A DNA stretch of 18,890 bases, taken from the NCBI GenBank assembly GCA_947253195.1, contig CAMXXM010000004.1, forward strand, positions 1 to 18,890. Direction: 5' to 3'. Source of the stretch: an uncultured Porphyromonas sp. Lineage in GTDB: Bacteria > Bacteroidota > Bacteroidia > Bacteroidales > Porphyromonadaceae. The position numbers were made by a program, and so were the translations under genes. A model generated the notes under the pieces. It searched no databases. It was not told the DNA's origin and saw only the letters and a program-made list of their open reading frames with translations. Within the stretch, counting starts at the first letter, position 1. The number at the start of each line of letters is the position of its first letter. Positions 14,249-18,890 of the stretch are shown here, one piece after another.

Positions 14249-15654
14249 TACCGCAACATCAGCCGCATCAGCCGCACCAGCCGCACCAGCCGCACCAGCC
14301 GCACCAGCCGCAGATCCCGCTTGATATTTCGACCATAGCGAACCGGCAGATCCAGCCAAGTAGCCTTGTGGAGGATGCTCTTCTGGTGAGAGAAGGTCTC
14401 GAAGGAGAAGCGCCCATGGTAGCCACCCATACCGCTCTCTCCCACGCCCCCAAAGGGCATCTGAGACGAGGCGAGGTGCATCACCGTATCATTGACGCAG
14501 CCCCCACCGAAGGGGATGCGTGAGATCACCTCTCGCTCAACCCTTCGATCCTCGGTAAAGAGATAGAGTGCCAGAGGGCGGGGACGATCCGTGACCTCAC
14601 GGATCACCTCGTCGAGACTGTCGTAGATCAGTATCGGGAAGATAGGTCCAAAGATCTCCTCCTCCATCGCAGCACAGTCCCAGTCCCCCCGAACGATGCA
14701 GGGGGCGACCCTGAGGGTCTCTTCCGACACTGCCCCACCCCAGAGGACATCAGACACAGCGATCATATCGCGGAGGCGGTCAAACTTCTTGCGATTGATG
14801 ATCCGCGGATAGTCCGGACTAAGCTCCGCATGCTCGCCCACCTGCCTGATGAAGGCGCGCTTCAGAGCGCTGATGAAGGGCTCTGCGACAGAGCGATGGA
14901 CCAGTGCATAGTCCGGAGCGACACAGGTCTGACCGCTATTGAGGCACTTCCCCCAAGCAATGCGCCGAGCCGCAAGGTCAAGCTTAGCCGTCGGGTCGAT
15001 GATGCAGGGGCTCTTTCCTCCCAGCTCGAGCGAGACGGGAGTCAGGTGAGCCGCTGCCTTCTCCATCACCACCCGACCTACACGGGTCGAACCGGTGAAG
15101 AAGATGTAGTCAAAGTGGGCATCCAGCAGATCCTGATTGACATACCGATCGCCCTCCACCACAGTGACATACTCGGGAGGAAAGGTCTCTCGGATGAGTC
15201 GGCTGAGCAGCCGGGAGGTATTTAAAGAGTAATTGGAGGGCTTGAGTACCACCGTATTTCCCGCAGCGATAGCGCCGGCGAGAGGCGAGATACTCAGCTG
15301 GAATGGGTAATTCCACGGACTCATCACCAGCACATTGCCGTACGGCTCCGGGACGATCCTACTCCGACCGGGGAGATTGGAGAGGTCGGTGCAGACCCTC
15401 CGTGGGCGCATCATCCGGGAGAGGTGTCGCCGCAGGTAACTGATCTCACTCAGGGCAAAACCGACTTCCGTCATATAAGCCTCGAAGCGGTTCTTCCCCA
15501 GGTCCGCCTGTAGCGCAGCCTCAATCTCTGACTCACTCATCCGGATCGCGTGATACAGGCGGGTCAGCATCTCACAGCGAAAGCGACAGGGCAGGGTCAC
15601 TCCCGACCGGAAGTACTCCCTCTGCTTTGCCACCAATTCCTCAGTCTTAGTCAT
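14248..15654 (-). CDS. NAD(P)-dependent aldehyde dehydrogenase, ALDH3-like
   Basis: A 468-residue aldehyde dehydrogenase oxidising aldehydes to acids. Visible catalytic elements are MSPWNYPFQL (111-120, Asn115), the cofactor site FTGSTRVG (186-193), the general base Glu210 in ELGGKSP, the nucleophile Cys244 in NSGQTCVAPDY, and EEIFGPIFP (332-340). The short N-terminus, the total length and the C-terminal HKATWLDLPVRYG resemble the class 3 / fatty-aldehyde type, which ends in a membrane-associating amphipathic tail. Here that tail is RLVRLVRLVRLVRLMRLMLR, encoded by six 9-bp tandem repeats. It begins 68 bp after the DMT transporter stop; only a weak -7-like CACATTTG (15691-15684) lies in that gap. 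The substrate is unknown. Confidence 0.93.
   Translation of the reverse strand: MTKTEELVAKQREYFRSGVTLPCRFRCEMLTRLYHAIRMSESEIEAALQADLGKNRFEAYMTEVGFALSEISYLRRHLSRMMRPRRVCTDLSNLPGRSRIVPEPYGNVLVMSPWNYPFQLSISPLAGAIAAGNTVVLKPSNYSLNTSRLLSRLIRETFPPEYVTVVEGDRYVNQDLLDAHFDYIFFTGSTRVGRVVMEKAAAHLTPVSLELGGKSPCIIDPTAKLDLAARRIAWGKCLNSGQTCVAPDYALVHRSVAEPFISALKRAFIRQVGEHAELSPDYPRIINRKKFDRLRDMIAVSDVLWGGAVSEETLRVAPCIVRGDWDCAAMEEEIFGPIFPILIYDSLDEVIREVTDRPRPLALYLFTEDRRVEREVISRIPFGGGCVNDTVMHLASSQMPFGGVGESGMGGYHGRFSFETFSHQKSILHKATWLDLPVRYGRNIKRDLRLVRLVRLVRLVRLMRLMLR
14257..14310. repeat. six tandem 9-bp repeats in the 3' end of the aldehyde dehydrogenase gene
   Basis: The plus strand shows two copies of CATCAGCCG followed by four of CACCAGCCG, contiguous and differing only at one base (C or T). 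On the coding strand each copy reads CGG CTG GTG or CGG CTG ATG (Arg-Leu-Val/Met). The unit is a multiple of three, so copy-number change alters tail length without a frameshift. Confidence 0.95.
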
Positions 15655-15722
15655 ATCGTTCGTCTCTTACGTTTCTATTTCCCCAAATGTGCACTTTTTC
15701 CACAGCCCCCGAGCAGGACGAG

Positions 15723-16640
15723 CTACCGTCTCCGCTTAAGATCTTGGCGAGACTTACTCTGCGTCACGATGACGACACCGAGGATCACCAGCACACCGGC
15801 AACCATCTTGGCGACCGTGAAGGTCTCCAGCCCCATCATCAATCCGGCAGTCGTGGCGATGACAGGGTTGCCATAGTTATATACCGCAATCACCGTCGGG
15901 CGGAGACGCCTCTGCGCATATGGGACCATCAGATAAGCAAGCACAGTGGCGGCGAGGACGATGAAGCCGAGTTGGAAGTAAAAGGTGCCATCCATCTCCC
16001 CCCAGGGCATCTCCATGGCGGGACCAATGCTGAAGGGCAGCACGATCAAGAAGGAGATGAGGAAGAGCCACTTCATCAGCTCCAGCGGAGAGTACTTATC
16101 GATCAGCCGTTTGAATACGGTCAGGTAAAGGGTGTAGCTAAAGGTGGCGAGCAGAGCGATCAACTGCCCTACGATCGCACGCGTGCCGCTGCCGGCGTCA
16201 CCGCCCTTGGTGAGCATCAGGAGCAGCACCCCACTCAGCCCGACAAGGACACCGAGGACCTTCTTCCAAGTCACCGGCTCCTTGAGGAAGAGTGCAGCCA
16301 GCAGCATTGTAAAGATCGGCCCCATCGTTGTCATCAGCGACTGTCGTAGCGGTGTGGTCATGGAGATGGCAAAGGCGAAGAGTCCCTGATTGCCCAGCAC
16401 GCCCGTGAGAGATGCCCCGATGAGGAGCCAAGCATCACGAGCCTTCACACGACGCCCCGCAGGCACCACGAGAGAGGCGAGCCAAAAGAGGATGCACGCT
16501 GTCCCGAAGCGGCACGCCATATGGAGCCACGGCGACAGAGTGCCGTCGATGAGGAGGGCATTGGAGAAGGGACCATTGAGCCCAAAGGCTATGGTCGCCA
16601 TCAGCATCGCCAAGTGACCCCTGACTTTATCCTCCTTCAT
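15723..16640 (-). CDS. DMT-superfamily (EamA) transporter
   Basis: A 305-residue inner-membrane protein with about ten hydrophobic segments arranged as two EamA repeats. The first is about residues 8-143 (starting HLAMLMATIAFGLNGPFSNA), the second about 155-293 (starting VGQLIALLATFSYTLYLTVF). It ends with a positively charged cytoplasmic tail. Relatives export metabolites or amino acids; the substrate cannot be read from sequence. The reading frame is open to 16802, inside the preceding gene, but the ATG at 16640 lies 4 bp after that gene's stop and starts at the usual family N-terminus, so I use it. It is co-transcribed with the metalloprotease. Confidence 0.9.
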   Translation of the reverse strand: MKEDKVRGHLAMLMATIAFGLNGPFSNALLIDGTLSPWLHMACRFGTACILFWLASLVVPAGRRVKARDAWLLIGASLTGVLGNQGLFAFAISMTTPLRQSLMTTMGPIFTMLLAALFLKEPVTWKKVLGVLVGLSGVLLLMLTKGGDAGSGTRAIVGQLIALLATFSYTLYLTVFKRLIDKYSPLELMKWLFLISFLIVLPFSIGPAMEMPWGEMDGTFYFQLGFIVLAATVLAYLMVPYAQRRLRPTVIAVYNYGNPVIATTAGLMMGLETFTVAKMVAGVLVILGVVIVTQSKSRQDLKRRR

Positions 16641-16644
16641 AAGG

Positions 16645-18843
16645 CTATTTCTTGTCGAGGAGTCGAGAGAGAGCCACCTCCCAGCCGGCGTAGTAGGCTC
16701 TTGTGACCGCATCCGTTGTCTGGGAGGCACGGAGGCGGTATGCAGAGCGGATCCGGGCGAGGGCGACACGGATATAGGGGGCGACCTCTTCACTCTTGAC
16801 AAATGGGGTCATCGAATTATACCGAGCGGCAGAGGTCTCCCACGGGAGAGAGTCTGCCCTCGAGGGCTCTGCAGCGGCAAGATGATCTACACCGAAGTGA
16901 TCCGAGGACTCGACGTAGCCGGTCAGCATCTCTATCGCCGTACGCTGAAGGCTCTGCTCCGAGCGACTCAGCGCGCGACCACCAGCCCCCTCTCGGAGCA
17001 GCTCACCCACGTAGTCACTGAGATATGCCTCGATGGTATAGTCGGAGCCGCCCTTGGGAGCCTCACTGCCATCAATGATCCCCTTCAGCCGATAGCCTAT
17101 GGTGAGGTCATTGAGGACAAGGGAGAAGAAGAAGGGCTCACTCTTATAGGGGTTATAGCTATTTGAGCGATCGAAGCGCTGCGCTAAGTAGGGCGTGAAG
17201 AGCCACTCCCTCATCCCTCTCAGCTGACCGAAGGTCCACCGCAGCGCTTCCTGCTGACGCTCTTTAGGCAGATAGGTAAGCGGCATCCGCCCCTCTCCCT
17301 GACGCTCATCGTAGTAGATCCGCCCACCCACTATAGGCGTGACGTGACGGAGGTAGCGAAGCATCTGCTCAAGGATAGCATCATAGACCGCCCTAAGGTC
17401 CTCAGAGGACTTGCCGGGCTCCCCGAGCCACTCCTCGAAGTGCTGAGTGATGTACCTCAGGTTCTTCACCCCGAGCGTATTGGCAGCGATCTGATCACCG
17501 GAGAGATCCTCCGTCTGAGCTGTGGGGTCGACAGTCATATCCTGCTGCGGACCGTACATATACTTTCGGTCCCCGGCATGGCTCTTGATCAGTGCAGCGA
17601 GAGCCTTCGCCTCACGCTCCTGAGGATAGCGACGATAGCCCCACTCGATGGTGTAGATGTCATAGGGACCGAGGAGCGGAGGCACCAGGCGCACGCCTCG
17701 CTCCAAGTCACCGGGCTGTGCGACATAATTGAAGCGCGCATAGTCCATGATCGATGGTGTGGTGCCATACTTTTGGGTAAAGGTGGGATCCCTCAATTGC
17801 TCCACCGTGTACGCTGAGGAGGCGCCCATATTGTGCTCCAGCCCCAGCGTATGCCCCACCTCGTGAGCCGCCACATACCTCATCGCCTCGCACATCAGGC
17901 TGTCCGGCAGCTTATCCGCACGCACCCGAGGGTCTACGGCACCGGTCTGGACCAGCCGCCAGTAGTAGAGCAGAGAGGTGATATTGTGATACCAGATCAC
18001 ATCCGCACAGAGGATCTCCCCACTCCGCGGATCGACATAGGAGGGGCCCATCGCATTGGCGACATGGGAGGTGGCATACTTGACGCAAGAGAAGCGCAGA
18101 TCATCGGGATCAAAGTCCGGCATCTCCTCCTTGGTAGGGTACATCCTGGCACGGATGGCATTGCTGAAGCCTGCTGCCCGGAAGGCGCTCTCCCAGTCGC
18201 ATATGCCGTCCAAGATAGCCTGACGCCACTTGGGAGGGAAAGCGGTGTCGACGTAGAAGGTGATCGGCTCCACCGGATCGACCACCTCACCACGAGCATA
18301 AGCGATACTATCCGACGGCTCCAGTCTCCAGCGGTGGATGATCTCATACCGCTCGATACGATCCTTATCGGAGGAGTAGTGGCTTCTGCCGGAGGAGAAG
18401 TACCCGACCCTGCTGTCTGCTCGGCGGGATCTCATCGGACGATCGGGCAGTAGAACCATCGACCGATGGATCTCTATCGTGGTGAAGTGCCTGCCGCTCC
18501 CATACGCAGCGACACTCTTCACCTCCACATTCCGCTCAAAGGAGCGCACCCCGGTAATGTACGACCCCCCGCCCACAGATCCACCGAGAGGCGGAGAAAG
18601 TGGATCCTCGCTCTCAAAGAGGGACTCCCCATCGAGGAATAGCGACGTGACATTGATCACCCTCGAGTGATCCGTCTTCGCCTTCACATCAAAGACCCGC
18701 GCCACGGGGGCAGAAAAATTGCGATCAAAAGAAACCTTGATCGGATCCTCCTCATCCACATAGTGGGTCGTGGGAACCATTTTCATCAGGATCTCATCCT
18801 TTCCCTTCGCCTCCAATTGGGCAATGAAAGGAGTGATCATCAT
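16645..18843 (-). CDS. zinc-dependent metalloprotease (DUF5117-type metzincin), N-terminus missing
   Basis: 732 codons of a large secreted or periplasmic metallopeptidase. The family normally has a signal peptide and N-terminal DUF5118/DUF5117 region; the visible part starts inside that region and lacks perhaps 100 or more residues because the contig ends. The catalytic site is AAHEVGHTLGLEHN: zinc ligands His327, His331 and His337 with Glu328 as base, in the metzincin pattern HEXXHXXGXXH. A Met-turn follows at SIMDYARFNY (Met366). A C-terminal helical region covers about 430-732. Residues about 79-96 are a Pro/Gly-rich insert (SPPLGGSVGGG). Bases beyond 18843 that extend the frame as MYKRQ come from adapter and are not part of the gene. 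Substrate unknown; host-protein or peptide degradation is possible. Confidence 0.9.
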   Translation of the reverse strand: MMITPFIAQLEAKGKDEILMKMVPTTHYVDEEDPIKVSFDRNFSAPVARVFDVKAKTDHSRVINVTSLFLDGESLFESEDPLSPPLGGSVGGGSYITGVRSFERNVEVKSVAAYGSGRHFTTIEIHRSMVLLPDRPMRSRRADSRVGYFSSGRSHYSSDKDRIERYEIIHRWRLEPSDSIAYARGEVVDPVEPITFYVDTAFPPKWRQAILDGICDWESAFRAAGFSNAIRARMYPTKEEMPDFDPDDLRFSCVKYATSHVANAMGPSYVDPRSGEILCADVIWYHNITSLLYYWRLVQTGAVDPRVRADKLPDSLMCEAMRYVAAHEVGHTLGLEHNMGASSAYTVEQLRDPTFTQKYGTTPSIMDYARFNYVAQPGDLERGVRLVPPLLGPYDIYTIEWGYRRYPQEREAKALAALIKSHAGDRKYMYGPQQDMTVDPTAQTEDLSGDQIAANTLGVKNLRYITQHFEEWLGEPGKSSEDLRAVYDAILEQMLRYLRHVTPIVGGRIYYDERQGEGRMPLTYLPKERQQEALRWTFGQLRGMREWLFTPYLAQRFDRSNSYNPYKSEPFFFSLVLNDLTIGYRLKGIIDGSEAPKGGSDYTIEAYLSDYVGELLREGAGGRALSRSEQSLQRTAIEMLTGYVESSDHFGVDHLAAAEPSRADSLPWETSAARYNSMTPFVKSEEVAPYIRVALARIRSAYRLRASQTTDAVTRAYYAGWEVALSRLLDKK

Positions 18844-18890
18844 CTGTCTCTTATACACATCTCCGAGCCCACGAGACCGTTATTCTAATC
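18844..18890. other. Illumina Nextera/Tn5 adapter read-through (artefact)
   Basis: Positions 18844-18877 match the 34-base Nextera read-2 adapter: the 19-bp mosaic end CTGTCTCTTATACACATCT (18844-18862) followed by CCGAGCCCACGAGAC (18863-18877). The next eight bases look like an i7 index and the remainder degrades. Read on the minus strand in the gene's frame the mosaic end gives MYKRQ, a well-known spurious start in metagenome proteins. Confidence 0.97.

Noticed and set aside
16802..16802. Long version of the DMT transporter starting inside the metalloprotease gene
   Set aside because: The extra 54 residues are Ser/Pro/Arg-rich shadow of the neighbour's coding sequence; the ATG at 16640 gives the normal family length.
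18844..18862. Tn5/IS50 mosaic end as evidence of a natural transposon
   Set aside because: The following 15 bases are the synthetic Nextera adapter and it lies exactly at the contig end, so it is a library artefact.

Overview
The window is a Bacteroidetes (Bacteroidota) chromosome fragment, most likely from the Porphyromonadaceae and perhaps Porphyromonas, though no 16S or other diagnostic marker is present to name the species. Three things point there: the gene orders glnS-surA-ostA-like-mutL and sigma54 activator-lptE-TPR-secG; the DUF4295/bL38 gene after rpmB-rpmG; and promoters of the Bacteroidetes type (TANNTTTG at -7, TTG at -33) instead of E. coli type. The DNA looks GC-rich (not counted). 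The last 47 bases (18844-18890) are not genomic. They are Illumina Nextera (Tn5) adapter read-through, so the contig really ends near 18843, inside a gene.

Layout, left to right. (1) 1-5916 is a minus-strand run read as glnS, surA-like PPIase, OstA-like protein, small membrane protein, mutL. The gaps are 6-31 bp and mutL is cut by the window edge. (2) 5917-6165 is an intergenic region holding the glnS -7 element and an unusual AT-rich set of nested inverted repeats (6052-6172), whose outer arm supplies the stop codon of the next gene. (3) 6166-8187 is an LTA-synthase-family membrane phosphotransferase/sulfatase (minus). (4) 8188-8414 is a divergent promoter region. (5) 8415-10247 is the only plus-strand block: murB and a PhnP-like metallo-beta-lactamase-fold hydrolase. 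It ends in a strong bidirectional terminator shared with (6). (6) 10346-11102 is the ribosomal protein operon rpmB-rpmG-bL38 (minus), with its own promoter. (7) 11266-14185 (minus) is a sigma54-activator-like regulator, the lipoprotein LptE, a TPR-like protein and SecG. (8) 14248-15654 is an aldehyde dehydrogenase whose C-terminus is made by a 9-bp tandem repeat. (9) 15723-18843 is a DMT-family transporter and a large zinc metalloprotease truncated by the contig end. No gene-free stretch exceeds 300 bp; the largest are 5917-6165 and 8188-8414. I saw no tRNA, rRNA, CRISPR, IS element or phage gene.

Functionally the window is dominated by cell-envelope biogenesis: lipopolysaccharide transport (OstA-like, LptE), the periplasmic folding factor SurA, Sec export (SecG), peptidoglycan precursor synthesis (MurB) and an envelope phosphotransferase. 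Housekeeping translation (glnS, L28, L33, bL38) and mismatch-repair (mutL) genes are mixed in. I do not see a defence island or biosynthetic cluster. The features most likely to be undescribed are the nested palindrome element at 6052-6172, the in-frame minisatellite tail of the aldehyde dehydrogenase, and the degenerate GAFTGA loop in the sigma54-type regulator beside lptE.
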